64,000 bases of DNA from Paramoeba atlantica (Eukaryota > Discosea): positions 124,001 to 188,000 of the forward strand of contig CDRNVI010000041.1 of assembly GCA_977017575.1 (NCBI GenBank), in the 5' to 3' direction. Shown one piece after another: positions 39,150 through 49,272 of the stretch. Below the pieces are notes generated by a model. It did no database searches. It saw only the letters and a program-made list of their open reading frames with translations, and had not been told where the DNA came from. Position 1 is the stretch's first letter. Each line of letters opens with the position of its first letter. The translations under genes were made by a program, and so were the position numbers.

Positions 39150-40384
39150 GGGTAAATTGAATGAGAATTCGCTTTTTTTCTATTTTTCAATAATTTCGTC
39201 TATTTATGCAGGGAAAAAGGTCCTTCGTACAATTATTTTGCCACACCTCTCTTTACACGTGCTTTTCCGACTTTCTCACTCACACCTCTTTGTATACCTA
39301 ATATACATTGTATGTATTAAATATCAATAACTTCACAGAAATACCGAAGATTTTTCAGCATACAAAGTAAAGCGTCGTTACCATTTATCTTCAACTTTCC
39401 ATTGCTTTTCTCAGCTAAAGCTCGTACCCGGCTGCCGCGCTTTTCATCCCCCCGACCGAGTACACCCCCTTCACGCTTGAGCGTCTTCTTGACAAGTGAA
39501 TTAGCCGACTCAATTGTGTTTGTATGAACGCCTTCTTGGGTTACCAACTCGCGTCGGTGAACCACCTTTTCCCACTTGTATCTACCTTGCAGTTGCAGAT
39601 TATGACGAGCGGAATCAGTCCAGATCCTAGCTGTCGATCCCGCAGCCAGAGCGATGTTTGAAATAAGTGACGATGTGCTTCGATCGGGGACAACGTCCAT
39701 AAATATTTCAGAGATTTTATTTTGTCTTGTCGTTTCAACTATAGTTTGAGCGACTTGCGGCCCTTCACGTCTGACACGTCGAGTACGATTGTTGCCTCCC
39801 CGCTTCCTCGTTGAGAAGAACGTTTCATCGCACTGCATGGAGGTCCATGTTCCATGGCGACGAATTATTCGAAGTACGTGTATCGTCCCGATCATAGAAT
39901 CCAACGCTTGGCGCAGACCATGGTCGTCACACTTAAGCCCGTCTCCTCCGCTGATACCGCATGTGGCTCGCCACGGGAGTACAAAATAATGAATTTCAGC
40001 ACTTGCTTTGCAGTGCGTTTTGCATTCCTGGAACCAGGGGCCCAAGAATGTCATACACCCCTTTGCACTTTTTGGTACACCGCCACTTCTCGTCGCTCAA
40101 TCGCATTTCCAATGGAGAGGAGTGACCGCGCTTGTTGCATATCACCTTCCTTGCAACAAGATCATGGCATTTTAACCAGTGTTGACATTGAGCCTCTGAC
40201 CACTTTACTACCTTACTAATAGTTAGCTTCCGACGGCACGTGAATCCACGACACCCCTGACACACCATGTAAGGAATTCAGAAAAATGTAAAATCTTTTC
40301 TAAAAAGTACATGGATAATTTCCCCCGCTTTTCTCAATATTTATTACCAAATTTTTGGAAAGCGAATTCTCGTTCAATTTCCCC
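39150..40384 (-). mobile_element. Merlin DNA transposon with 8-bp target duplication
   Basis: 1235 bp. Left end GGGTAAATTGAATGAGAATT; the right end is the complement of GGGGAAATTGAACGAGAATT, both followed by CGCTTT. The 8-bp sequence ACCCTCGG flanks it on both sides (39142-39149 and 40385-40392), the size expected of Merlin/IS1595-like elements. It sits in a LINE fragment, just after the FPFPP block. Confidence 0.9.
39317..40268 (-). pseudogene. Merlin (ISXO2-like) transposase, one frameshift
   Basis: Two overlapping minus-strand frames. The first (40268-39996) has the Cys-rich N-terminus MVCQGCRGFTCRRKLTISKV and WRCTKKCKGVYDILGPLVPG. The second (about 40054-39317) has the ISXO2-like catalytic core: SMQCDETFFSTRKRGGNN (first Asp), MDVVPDRSTSSLISNI, IWTDSARHN (second Asp) and GVHTNTIESANSLVKKTLKR (catalytic Glu). 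The switch needs a one-base frameshift at about 40010-40050, and the decayed copy at 35546-36233 runs through this place in a single frame. All three catalytic residues are kept, so it died recently. Confidence 0.85.
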
Positions 40385-40749
40385 ACCCTCGGATCTTTGG
40401 GGGGAAAAGGAAATTGCATCCCGGGGGTATGATCGTAACATACCCACCATCCGCCACCCCGTTTGTGCTTCACAACAGTGCCCCTCCATAGAAACAAAGG
40501 TTTGTCATAACTCATTGTCCAAACAACTGTAATGCGTGAGTTTAGCCGACACAAATCAGCCATCGAGTCCAATGCTTTCTGGCGAAGTTTGGTAGCAACT
40601 CGCTCATCCGATTCCTCATGAGGAGGAATGAACAAGTTGCTCCGACCCAACCTGGCGCAATTCAATTTCTGCAAGATTGCATCAAACCCAATTGAACCGG
40701 AGGTCTTCGATCTTTTTAAGGCATTTGCCGAGTGCTCACGTCCGGACAT
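40385..40749 (-). mobile_element. APE-type LINE 5' fragment, right piece
   Basis: The minus-strand frame begins MSGREHSANALKRSKTSGSI and holds the same N-terminal domain as the LINE at 34364-35444: KLRQKALDSMADL, ITVVWTMSYDKPLFLWRGTV, GGWWVCYDHTPGMQFPFPP. The Merlin element interrupts it after DPRVG. No endonuclease part is seen beyond the short left piece. Confidence 0.7.
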
Positions 40750-40782
40750 TCCGCAGTAATTGCTTTAATAAAAAGAAGGATC

Positions 40783-41043
40783 TTAATAGAAAGAAGGGTC
40801 CACCACAAGAGCTGTCGCAGGTTGCGAACCTCCAAGTATGGAAGCTTGATCGTGCATGATCTCTTCAAATACTTGACGGTTCATCCAACCAGTAGAAGTG
40901 ACGTACACCGTCAAAGCGTTGTCGAGCGTCCGAGTAACATGATGTCGAGCGTCTCGCAGTATGCGGGACTTCATCTTCTGCACTGGATTTGAACAGTACC
41001 GTAGGAGGAAGGGGAAGGGCTTTTCTGTTGTGAATGTCTCCAT
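40783..41043 (-). mobile_element. Possible pogo/DDE_1-type transposase remnant
   Basis: The minus strand encodes LTVYVTSTGWMNRQVFEEIM, which resembles the x-G-W-M-x3-x-F block ahead of the second catalytic Asp in DDE_1 (pogo/Tigger) transposases. No catalytic acid pair or inverted repeat is seen, so the call is tentative. Confidence 0.3.
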
Positions 41044-41289
41044 GAGTGTTGCAAGCTGTATTTACCCACGCCTTCTCAGTCTCTTAACCAGGTAACTACC
41101 GACTGTTTACCACGCGCAGTTGAGACGTTTATGAAGTCAGACAACTCTGGATGTCGCTCTTGTGACCCCCCGCCGAACTTCGAAGAGGAAGAGCGGAGGA
41201 CTTTGCTCCGGCTCCACTGGATCAAAGAAAACTTTGTTGAAGTCTGTATGGCGGACGTCAGACAGACAGATATATCAGACTTTCGAAAA

Positions 41290-41535
41290 CTTGTTCACTT
41301 TCGAAATGGGTTCAGTGGGTTCAAAAATGGGTTCAATGAACCCGATGAACCACTGAACCACCTGGTGGTTCAGTGAACCACTACGTATGACGTAAAGTAC
41401 TATAATCATTATGTGTTCAGCTTTTACACGGTCAATACCCGTGTCTACGACCAATCCAACATAGGAATACGTGTCGATGTCAGAGCACAATATTTTCCAT
41501 AATTCGTCCGCAAGTCTAGCGTTAAGTGCGTGAGT
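41290..41535 (-). mobile_element. hAT-like fragment related to the element at 31672
   Basis: The minus strand encodes YSYVGLVVDTGIDRVKAEHI, matching AFFGLAIDAGIDPVLREHVL of the other hAT. The left side (41305-41382) has GGTTCA-rich inverted repeats like GGTGGTTCAGTGAACCAC, comparable to the ends of that hAT. Only a small piece is left. Confidence 0.6.
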
Positions 41536-41619
41536 TTAATGAAGAGCTTTGGGGCGTGCCAGCAAAAGAATTTCTGATGAAACGGGAGGTCGCATACTTT
41601 CATAGATATTTAAAAACCA

Positions 41620-41950
41620 TACATATTTACTGAAGGGTTGTCATCGCGTATAAGCTCGGTAAAACCTTTGTACTAAAATGCTTAACTTTATCCGTGTACG
41701 TTGCATGGTCACAGAGATCAGAACTTCGCTCAAAAGAAATTTTATCAAGATAGCACGACGATGCCTCGGATAATAATTTTGTACTTATTACGGGTATGTG
41801 GTTATTACTTATACGGGTATGTGGTTTACAAGTTTTTCTCTGCAATCTGATGCGCACTTTTTATCTTCCGCAAGTAAAGAGTCAATCGCCCGGGTCGATG
41901 TATTGAGCTTTCCCCGTGCTCCTACCTCAAATACGAGTAGATACGTTTAC
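41620..41950 (-). mobile_element. LINE 3' fragment (first of two)
   Basis: Minus strand LLVFEVGARGKLNTSTRAID followed by EKLV matches the C-terminus of the open LINE family (MEVGVRGLPASSLRQVTRLF) and, more closely, the neighbour fragment at 42095-42620. Frames are broken further on. Confidence 0.55.
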
Positions 41951-42094
41951 GGATTGATTAACCTCTGTTGGATATGATATTCATGCAGTTTAACTGCAGA
42001 GATTGCTACCCAGAAGATGCATGACTACCACGCAATCCTCGCACAAAACCAGTTTCTCTTAGGTTTTTAAAAAAGTTCAAGAGCACACGCCCTT

Positions 42095-42620
42095 ACTTCA
42101 CTGCTCACTGTTGCGAATATCAAAAAATTTAAAACTCCCACTAAGGGCTCTTCTTACCATATGCTGCCGACGTCGCGAGGCGGTGGCCTTGTTTCCACCA
42201 AACAGGTAGTTCAGTGCTCGAGTTGAGCTGTTGAGCTTTCCCCTGGCGCCTACTTCAAAGCCCAGGAGAAATGTGGCTGGATTCGACATTTTCCTTTGTA
42301 TGTCCATGCTTCTGCATCTTCTGTTCGTGTGAGGAGATGAAGTTTTCCTCCCACGGAGATGACAGTTCAAGTATGAGCTCAGAACCGTTCTTAAGTTTGA
42401 TCCATCCATCAGGTCGGAGGGACGTTTCTTGCCCGCTCAGCCAGGTTGGCGAATTCTGATAGTGAGGGAGGTCAAAGTGACACTGCGGTTTCGGGGGATT
42501 GTCGTGCTCAGGTGTGAACTGTCTGCAAGGGTGTGCAGGATGAGGTTATGACGGAAGGTATACCGCCCCTACTGCAGAGCCTGTGATAACGTGGCGCACA
42601 GTTTGTACATTCTTTTCAAA
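42095..42620 (-). mobile_element. LINE 3' fragment with restriction-like nuclease remnant
   Basis: In several minus-strand frames one reads RHNLILHTLADSS, DGWIKLKNGSELILELSSPW and LLGFEVGARGKLNSSTRALN. These follow the order YRHDRVLSVLANAIV, PDGLVRLHDGTEFIVELTVPW, MEVGVRGL of the open LINE at 52423, so it is a 3' end of a related family with the nuclease motif P-D ... E-L partly kept. Several frame breaks. Confidence 0.7.
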
Positions 42621-42737
42621 TGGGGAACTTAAGGTTCGAGTGGGAACTGAGGCTCCAGCGGAGATTAGCTTCCATCGGGTATTACAGAATACAGTGCATT
42701 GATTGTAAAACCAACATCACTGATGAATTAACACATA

Positions 42738-43283
42738 CAGGGGGTGAAGCTCAATCTGGGGGGGGTCTAAAATTTGTAAATGTTAGCCACTTTTAGAAAA
42801 TAATAGCGCATTCAAGGGCTCTCGCGAATCCCTCTGGTGGAAAGTGCGTCGTTTTCCACACCTTGCATAACGGGGATAAGGTCGAAAAAGTCAATGGCAA
42901 GCTTTTTCGGAAAGCTTACCTCAGAACAAGACCCCATTTTGGCGTAACTTTTCAGACGAAGCACTCTACCATTGGTTTTGATCTGCCCAATGAATGGCAA
43001 AGGGCCTTTTAAGAACCTTCTTGGTGAATGCACTCATCTTTCATTGACGGATACTGGAAAAATGTAAAACAACATGCTAAAAATACAAAAATAATGCAAA
43101 AAATGCCCCTTTCAAGTTCTTTTTTCGTATTTTCCCTGTAAAATAAGTAAGGCTCAAAACGGAAGGAAACGACGTATTTTCCACCAAAGGGATTCGAGAG
43201 AGCTTCCGAATGCGCTATTATTTTCTAAAAATGGCCATGTTTTACAAATTTTAGACCCCCCCCAGATTTAGTTGCACCCCCTG
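42738..43283. mobile_element. Tc1/mariner MITE, CAGGGGGTG family
   Basis: 546 bp with inverted repeats of about 100 bp: left CAGGGGGTGAAGCTCAATCT, right complement CAGGGGGTGCAACTAAATCT, both leading into GTCTAAAATTTGTAAA and AATAATAGCGCATTC. TA flanks each end (42736-42737 and 43284-43285). The TIRs belong to the family of 12665-13390. The inner part has no transposase core; a 73-residue minus-strand frame may be an N-terminal remnant. Confidence 0.88.
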
Positions 43284-43285
43284 TA

Positions 43286-43744
43286 TTCCAAACGTTTTTG
43301 ATAAGATTTTCTAAATAAGCGGCAATAAGATTTGAGTGCAGTGATTATTACAGCTGTTACGTGGGTACGGCCCCATGGATCCACAAAAGCCATGTAAATA
43401 GGACAATTTACCGATGGTTTGGGCCTCGTCCACACCAAGTTAGAACTCCTGAAGAGAAACGCCAAGTTCTGGAAATTTCGGTGGCACTTCGAACCGTTTT
43501 GAAGCACTTGAACAATAATTGAAAAGAAATTAAACTTGGGCCAAATTTTTGACTCCATATTACCCTATTTGTTTTCTTACGAATAATTTATATTTTATAG
43601 TCAAAACGGGTACTCGAAAAACAAAGTATTCGATCTATTATCTATCGGAAGCAGTAGTTTTATACAGTAGACTCGGGAAGTATCAATAGACAGGTGTTAC
43701 TTAGGTGTTACTTTCCTGGTTGTCCCCATTATTGCGTATTGTTA
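43286..43744. other. Spacer before the TFIIS gene
   Basis: No gene recognised; a 96-residue minus-strand frame (43268-43558) overlaps the MITE end and matches nothing I know. A TTTATACAG run lies at 43660-43669 and could be the trans-splice acceptor of the next gene. Confidence 0.4.
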
Positions 43745-45571
43745 ATGAGTGCTTTGGGGAAGAAAGTTTGGATGAAGGTTGATAATTTCCCCTGGTGGCC
43801 AGCACTCACCGTAGACCCTGAAGCCTACGCATCAGAATTGGAAGAGGGCCATACGATTCAAACCGAGGAAGGTTGGGTGGGAGTGGCATGCTTTGGCACA
43901 CAGGAGTTCTGTACTGTTCCTCCTCAGGATGTCATTCCGTTTGACTCAAATGACAAAGAAAGAATGTGCATTGAGGACTCCAACTTGCAGAAAGCAATCG
44001 CTGAAGCGTTACAATTTTCAGACACAAACCAAAATACGGGATGTTCTGAGGACGCAGATGCGCTGCTCAATTCCACAGGAAATTCTACAGACCAAAACAC
44101 TTCTACAAATAGAAATTCCGTTGAAGTCAGCGGAATCTCTACTGGGGAGGCAGCGCTCCAAAAACCCAGAAGAGCGTACACACTGGAGGACTCAGACAAT
44201 GAAACTGACTTGATTGGTCAATCCTCATATGTAGAGAACAAAACAATCTCCACCGTAATGGATTCCGAGTTACAGGAAAACGAAGATGGCTCATCCGTAC
44301 AAAGGAATCCTTACAAGGACACTCTAATTGAACCAGATCACAATATTACAGGCATTGCTTCTGAAGCGGAATCAGTATTCACCGCTGAAGTCGAGGCTCC
44401 AGATCCCACGATTCTAACTGGGGATAACATAGACTCCAGGGATAGGAAGCACCGTGACAGAGAAAGACACCGAAGAAAAGAGAAAAGACGAAGAAAACGC
44501 AGTAAGCATCGCAGTAAGGAACTCAAGGACGGAATAACTGACGAGATTGATTCTTCTCGGAAAGCAAGTCGACACAAACATAAAAAACGGAGTGTGGAAA
44601 AGGGTGGAGATCTTTCTTCAGTATCCCTTTCCGCGGACAATATCCAGGACCATAGTAAACGAAAATCTACAATTGAATATGACCAGGAGAAACCTCCACA
44701 CAAAGAACATAACACACGTTCACATCCCATTCTTTCCAACAAAACGTCACACCGGACGCCCACTATTCACACCTCGACTGCTGCACCCACTGCCACCATC
44801 CACGTTATTCAACAACGTATTTTAGATATTCTCCACACGGAACCTCTTTCCATTCCCAAACTACGCCACGAACTCCTCGAACTTACCTCCCTCGAGTTCA
44901 ACCTTGAAAATTTAAGACAATCCCGCATCGGGGTCACCATAACCCACATTCTACACCACCCTCACTGCTCCCCCCTCCGGGCCTTAGCCCGTGCTCTCCT
45001 CCTTCACTGGGTAGGCTGTCTACCCCCGGAAATCCGTTCCTCCCTACGTAACGCCGACAACGACCACCAGGATGACCCTGACCCCCACCCCCACGACGAG
45101 ACCCCCACCCCCTCCCCCCCTGCCAAGACCTTCCACGAGGCCATGGCCTCCTCCTTCACCCAGCACCTCCCTCCCGCGGTCGCGCACGCCGTGGAGGCCG
45201 CGCTCTGGGGCGCCCACCCCTCCCACCCCCACCCCGTCTTCCACAACCTGCTCCACGCCCTGCGCGCCAACCCCTCCCTCCGCGGCGGGCTCGCCTCCGG
45301 GGCCCTCCCCCCGGACCGGTTCGTTCGCATGACGAAGGAGGAGCTGGAGAGCCCGGAGCAGCGCGCCGCGTACGCCGCGCTGCTGGAGCAGTCCTCCGCG
45401 GGGAGCGTGTCCCGGGTGACCGCGGGGCAGGTGACGGACCTGTTCCCGTGTGAGGTGTGCGGCCACGGGGAGTGTTCGTTTTACGAACAACAGCTGCGGT
45501 CGGGGGATGAGCCCGCGACGGTGTTTCTGACGTGTCTGGGGTGTAAGCACTCGTTCCGGCAGGAGGGGTGA
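43745..45571 (+). CDS. Transcription elongation factor TFIIS with N-terminal PWWP domain
   Basis: 608 aa from the ATG at 43745; codons upstream are open but have no ATG. A PWWP domain comes first (residues about 4-70: KKVWMKVDNFPWWPAL, VACFGTQEFCTVPPQDVIPF); such domains bind chromatin. A basic Arg/Lys stretch (about 235-300) may be a nuclear signal. A TFIIS N-terminal/LW domain spans about 352-435, the TFIIS central domain that docks on RNA polymerase II about 460-558 (LRGGLASGALPPDRFVRMTK), and the C-terminal zinc ribbon about 568-607: CEVCGHGECSFYEQQLRSGD, with the catalytic Asp-Glu of the acidic hairpin in RSGDEPAT, and the second Cys pair CLGC. Trypanosoma brucei TFIIS2-1 also has a PWWP, as I recall. 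From about 44760 on the gene becomes extremely C-rich. Confidence 0.9.
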   Translation: MSALGKKVWMKVDNFPWWPALTVDPEAYASELEEGHTIQTEEGWVGVACFGTQEFCTVPPQDVIPFDSNDKERMCIEDSNLQKAIAEALQFSDTNQNTGCSEDADALLNSTGNSTDQNTSTNRNSVEVSGISTGEAALQKPRRAYTLEDSDNETDLIGQSSYVENKTISTVMDSELQENEDGSSVQRNPYKDTLIEPDHNITGIASEAESVFTAEVEAPDPTILTGDNIDSRDRKHRDRERHRRKEKRRRKRSKHRSKELKDGITDEIDSSRKASRHKHKKRSVEKGGDLSSVSLSADNIQDHSKRKSTIEYDQEKPPHKEHNTRSHPILSNKTSHRTPTIHTSTAAPTATIHVIQQRILDILHTEPLSIPKLRHELLELTSLEFNLENLRQSRIGVTITHILHHPHCSPLRALARALLLHWVGCLPPEIRSSLRNADNDHQDDPDPHPHDETPTPSPPAKTFHEAMASSFTQHLPPAVAHAVEAALWGAHPSHPHPVFHNLLHALRANPSLRGGLASGALPPDRFVRMTKEELESPEQRAAYAALLEQSSAGSVSRVTAGQVTDLFPCEVCGHGECSFYEQQLRSGDEPATVFLTCLGCKHSFRQEG

Positions 45572-45959
45572 GGGAGGGGGGGAGGGGGGTGAGGAGGGAG
45601 AGTGCGTTGGAATGAGACTCAGATGGTGTCACCCTTGATAAGCTGTGAAGTGAAGTTCGATCCGGACATTGTTGGGCGCAGCAATGTGATTTTGAATGTT
45701 CCAATAAGGGAAGAATGTTCAAAGTGAGTATGAATATTCATTTTTAGCTGCAGATTTAGCTGAAGTGATACTTGGGATAGTAGTTTTAGCCCATACGGTA
45801 TGTTAAGAGAAGGAACTTTTCTGTTTTCCTAGCTTTACACTGTAAAGGGTTTATGGGCTCACAAAAATTCACCATCACACCCGTTATCGTGTTTTTACTT
45901 GTAAGTTCCAGTACTCTAGTCCAGTACTTACACATTTTCTTGCATAAAATCTCCTTGAG
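45572..45959. other. Intergenic spacer
   Basis: About 390 bp with no gene. A short G-rich run follows the TFIIS stop. Candidate acceptor AGs near 45910-45935 precede the next ATG. Confidence 0.45.
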
Positions 45960-46631
45960 ATGATGTTGCTGGATAGTGTTCTAGGCTACTTTGTGATTCT
46001 TCAACTGAATTTAGCGGATAGCAGAAGCGTGCGTTCGCGCACAGGCAAAGCCTCTGCAGCTCTTCTATCTGAAGAAGCTTCGTTGACGCTACTTACACGA
46101 TTCATTGAAAATCCCCACGGAACGTGGCAGCCCGACACCCCAGCGAACACATGGCGAGGAGTTTTATGCGATCAGCACCAGCACGTGAGTATCATACGAT
46201 GGAAACGATTTAAGCTTCGAGGAAATATGACGTGGCAATACCTGCCCAGAGGCGTGACTTTACTGAACTTGTGCCAGAATGAACTTTCTGGGAATATCGC
46301 ACTTCAAGAACTCCCTCAAAAGATTCGTACGTTTTGGGTAGCGGAAAATAAGTATCATGGAACAGTGCAATTTACCGCGCTTCCTGCTTCCATTCGAAAA
46401 ATCGATCTGTCTCTCAATAGGTTATCTGGGATAGTAGATATTTCTGATCTTTCCCAGGGATTGGAAAAACTTGACGTGTCGTACAATGCTTTTACGAAAG
46501 TGGTGCTTCCTTCGAAAATACCCGACAGTCTACAAATTATAGATCTGCGTGAAAACTGGATTACGAATTTAGAAGGGCGTGATACACCACAATGTGTTGT
46601 GTGGGTCCCCCAATCAAATGCAAGTGTTTGA
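45960..46631 (+). CDS. Secreted or surface LRR protein
   Basis: 223 aa. The N-terminus MMLLDSVLGYFVILQLNLAD is a likely signal peptide. A cap with W-R-G-V-L-C (residues about 62-70) precedes five or six short repeats of the form LP-x2-I-x2-L-x-L-x2-N-x-L-x-G, for example KIDLSLNRLSGIVDISDLSQ. No membrane anchor or kinase is seen. LP-type LRR families like this are common in kinetoplastids. It is one of four loci here with the same cap and repeat style. Ligand and function unknown. Confidence 0.8.
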   Translation: MMLLDSVLGYFVILQLNLADSRSVRSRTGKASAALLSEEASLTLLTRFIENPHGTWQPDTPANTWRGVLCDQHQHVSIIRWKRFKLRGNMTWQYLPRGVTLLNLCQNELSGNIALQELPQKIRTFWVAENKYHGTVQFTALPASIRKIDLSLNRLSGIVDISDLSQGLEKLDVSYNAFTKVVLPSKIPDSLQIIDLRENWITNLEGRDTPQCVVWVPQSNASV

Positions 46632-46908
46632 ATATGGCTTATTGTATTCAACACATGAGTAGTGTTTTTGATGGTGACAGCTTGGGTTGAATTATTTGTT
46701 CGTATCGAAGAAGAATCTTCGAGTCATTAGCGACAAAATTACATTGGAGTTGTATATTGGAGGATATTCTTTTGACTTGTGTGAGTAGCTTTTATGCAGT
46801 CCAATGATATACAGAAAGTGCTTGTCTTCGATTTCTTATTTGAAGTCCTGCAATGATTGAGCAATACTGAAATAAGAAGTGTCATTTCGAAAACCAACGC
46901 TCATCAAG
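46632..46908. other. Intergenic spacer, nothing recognised
   Basis: 277 bp; T-rich runs and AGs that could serve trans-splicing of the next gene. No reading frame of note. Confidence 0.4.
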
Positions 46909-48192
46909 ATGGATCGTCGTTGCACTTGTCATGAAAAAATAACGCTTCTCGATTTCTTGAGCTCACGGTTCTCATACTGGACTAGAGTGAAATGGGAAGC
47001 TCGAATCACATTGCAGATCAGAGAGTTAGCACTACCCGAATTACGATATCGTTCTTCTGAAGTCTCTGTTCCTAATATTCGGTACAGCATTATGCCAGTA
47101 GGAAGCGACTCAACGTCTGATGGGAGGCAACCAATTTTTATTTGCGTAAACGGATCTCCGGTCAACGAATCGCCCTCTACTTTCAAACTCCGTCCAGGGG
47201 ATATCATTCAAATAAGATCCGATGCCACTGCGGAGCCGAAAGTAGATATCAATTTTCAGGTACTGCATCAGGACGCCGATGTTATAGTTGTGCTAAAGCC
47301 ACCCAATCTTCCTGTAGATGAATCCGGCCGCTATTATCACAACACCCTATGCGGTGTCTTGCATACAACAGGCATGACACCTCGGAGGCCGTTTGTGGTA
47401 CATCGACTCGATAAGGAAACGTCCGGCATCCTAGTCCTGGCTCTCAATGCGGAATCGGCCCGTTCCTTATCGAAACAGATAAATCATATGCAAAAAGAGT
47501 ATCAGGCGGTTTTGGTCGGTCTGCCACCATCCGACACGTTGAGCTCCGAATGCAAATGTGTGCAAGCGGATGCGTTCCGTTTGTCCGACGAAAGTAAATG
47601 CCCTAGTTACCGTATTTCACATGGCATTGCCAAGGCATGTGAAGTACTCGGAAAGGATTACATGTCTCATCTTCCAGCGCTTCGCAAAATTCGAATGGTG
47701 TGTTGCAGTACAGAATTTTGTGCGGCACATAAATACATGCATTCTAAAGCAAACGGGCGTATTTATCCACACAACGCAAAAGCAAAAGAATCTCACACTT
47801 CGCTACAAATTATTCGTACGGATACGATGCAAAAGCTTTCTCTAGCGAGAATATCAACACAAACAGGTAGAACTCACCAAATTCGGGTGCACATGGAAGC
47901 TCTCGGCCTTCCCATCCTTGGTGATAAACTTTATGGGCAGAGTGAAGAAACATTTTGGCAGCTTGCACGAGGGGAGGAGCCACCAATATTTTATTCGTCC
48001 CATTCCAATGAAAGAAATACTGGAGGCTCACCTAGACCCCTTTGTTACGGCGAGATTCCTCACCAACTCCTCCACGCTTCCAAACTTTCTTTTTTGCATC
48101 CGAAAACGTTACAGCGCATGTGCTTTGAGGTTCCTTGTGAATCGTACTGGAAGCTGCAAAACCCTTGCCTTAAATTTATATCGACGGGGTAG
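46909..48192 (+). CDS. RluA/RluD-family pseudouridine synthase
   Basis: 427 aa from the ATG at 46909. The enzyme converts uridine to pseudouridine in structured RNA. An S4-like RNA-binding start (TLLDFLSSRFSYWTRV to LRPGDIIQI, about 8-105) precedes the catalytic fold: VLKPPNLPVDESG, then HRLDKETSGILVLAL with the catalytic Asp (about residue 168), QINHMQKEYQAVLVG and the conserved QTGRTHQIRVHMEALGLPIL (about 318-337). The layout fits the eukaryotic RPUSD2/Rib2/Pus9 group, which acts on cytosolic or mitochondrial tRNA; the target cannot be read from sequence. Length is within the family range, and there is an insertion of about 60 residues between the catalytic and QTGRTHQIR blocks. Confidence 0.9.
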   Translation: MDRRCTCHEKITLLDFLSSRFSYWTRVKWEARITLQIRELALPELRYRSSEVSVPNIRYSIMPVGSDSTSDGRQPIFICVNGSPVNESPSTFKLRPGDIIQIRSDATAEPKVDINFQVLHQDADVIVVLKPPNLPVDESGRYYHNTLCGVLHTTGMTPRRPFVVHRLDKETSGILVLALNAESARSLSKQINHMQKEYQAVLVGLPPSDTLSSECKCVQADAFRLSDESKCPSYRISHGIAKACEVLGKDYMSHLPALRKIRMVCCSTEFCAAHKYMHSKANGRIYPHNAKAKESHTSLQIIRTDTMQKLSLARISTQTGRTHQIRVHMEALGLPILGDKLYGQSEETFWQLARGEEPPIFYSSHSNERNTGGSPRPLCYGEIPHQLLHASKLSFLHPKTLQRMCFEVPCESYWKLQNPCLKFISTG

Positions 48193-48471
48193 TCTTTCTT
48201 CTTGACGGCCACAAAATGATATCAACGGAATACTTATCGATTTTGACAATTGGATTTGGAAGAGTAAAAAAGCAGCCACTTGGGTAGGATTCTGTTGTCT
48301 TCTTACTGTGCTTGGTTAGCGTTACGTTTCTTCGCGTTTAAAGAATTCTCTTTTTCGAAACCAACGTCTTTGCATTATTTTTATGTGATTCGCGGCTTTC
48401 TGGCACACTCCATTTGCAAAGCCACAGATGCTCCGAAGAGCAGCACAACACGTGCAGGTGATGTCAGGGGC
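48193..48471. other. Spacer and possible lost 5' end of the LRR pseudogene
   Basis: The frame of the next LRR gene is open back to about 48268 but starts with no ATG before 48472. The stretch encodes a hydrophobic piece that may be a decayed signal peptide. Confidence 0.4.
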
Positions 48472-48986
48472 ATGTTTCTACCTCCGGAATGTGAACTCGC
48501 AAAGTTTATTAGTAATGTTGGAAATGTGCATGACTCATGGAATAGCGCTACAGCGGCATGTGAGTGGGATGGCGTGACGTGTAATGACAAGGGCGAAGTC
48601 TTCCACATTGCTTGGGAAAGTCGGGGACTGTCTGGTACATTGCATTGGAGTTCAATACCACGTTCTGTGACATACATCGACTTGAGCGACAACAATTGAG
48701 CGGGTGCGTAAGTTTTGCGTCGCTTCCTCCTGGACTTGAAAGCATGTGGCTCCAAAACAAAATGTTTACAGGTGATCTTCACCTTCATGACCTGCCGCCC
48801 ACCATGCGAACTTTGAACATCTCTGTAAATCAGTTTACTGGCTTTGTCGATCTTTCATACCTGAAGGGTTCAAAGATTACCGGATTTGAGATAACAGGTA
48901 ATACGAATCTCCGAGGATCAATTCCGAAAGGTATTCAACATAAATATGTTTGGTGGGGTTTTCCGGCTGCTTGGGTTCAGAATTGA
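48472..48986 (+). pseudogene. LRR gene with a one-base frameshift
   Basis: The first part encodes the cap (CEWDGVTCNDKGEVFHIAW) and one repeat up to IDLSDNN, where a TGA follows at 48697. Shifting by one base continues LSGCVSFASLPPGLESMWLQ and several more repeats to 48986 (end AWVQN). Loss of one base in the AAT-CTG junction explains it. Without repair the product ends after the first repeat. Related to the genes at 45960 and 51351 and to the EF-1alpha-linked LRR. Confidence 0.8.
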
Positions 48987-49264
48987 ACATAGTGACATGT
49001 ATTACACCCGGAGCAGTCCATGATAGATAATTTGTTTCAGGTTTCTTTATATCCGTCGCTTTCGTACCCGTCGAGCATATCTATTTCAATGTCACCACTT
49101 GACTGCATCGATAGGCTCAACAATTTTAGAAACCCGGCGTGAAACACAAAAGTTATTGAGCCGGAGTCATGGAGTTTGCAGCAAGTATAATTAAAGAAAA
49201 TTCGAAATAAATTCGGAAAGAAAGACAGTGGCAGAAAACTGTTTCCTTGATTAAGGTTTTCTTA
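48987..49264. other. Spacer, nothing recognised
   Basis: 278 bp between the LRR pseudogene and the inverted-repeat element; no signal. Confidence 0.35.
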
Positions 49265-49272
49265 TTTTTTTA

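Noticed and set aside
43286-43558. Tc1/mariner N-terminal domain on the minus strand
   Set aside because: No helix-turn-helix pattern could be made out, and the frame starts outside the MITE.
44996-45722. Several long minus-strand frames opposite the TFIIS 3' half
   Set aside because: Shadows of the C-rich codon use; the + strand has the clear TFIIS domains.
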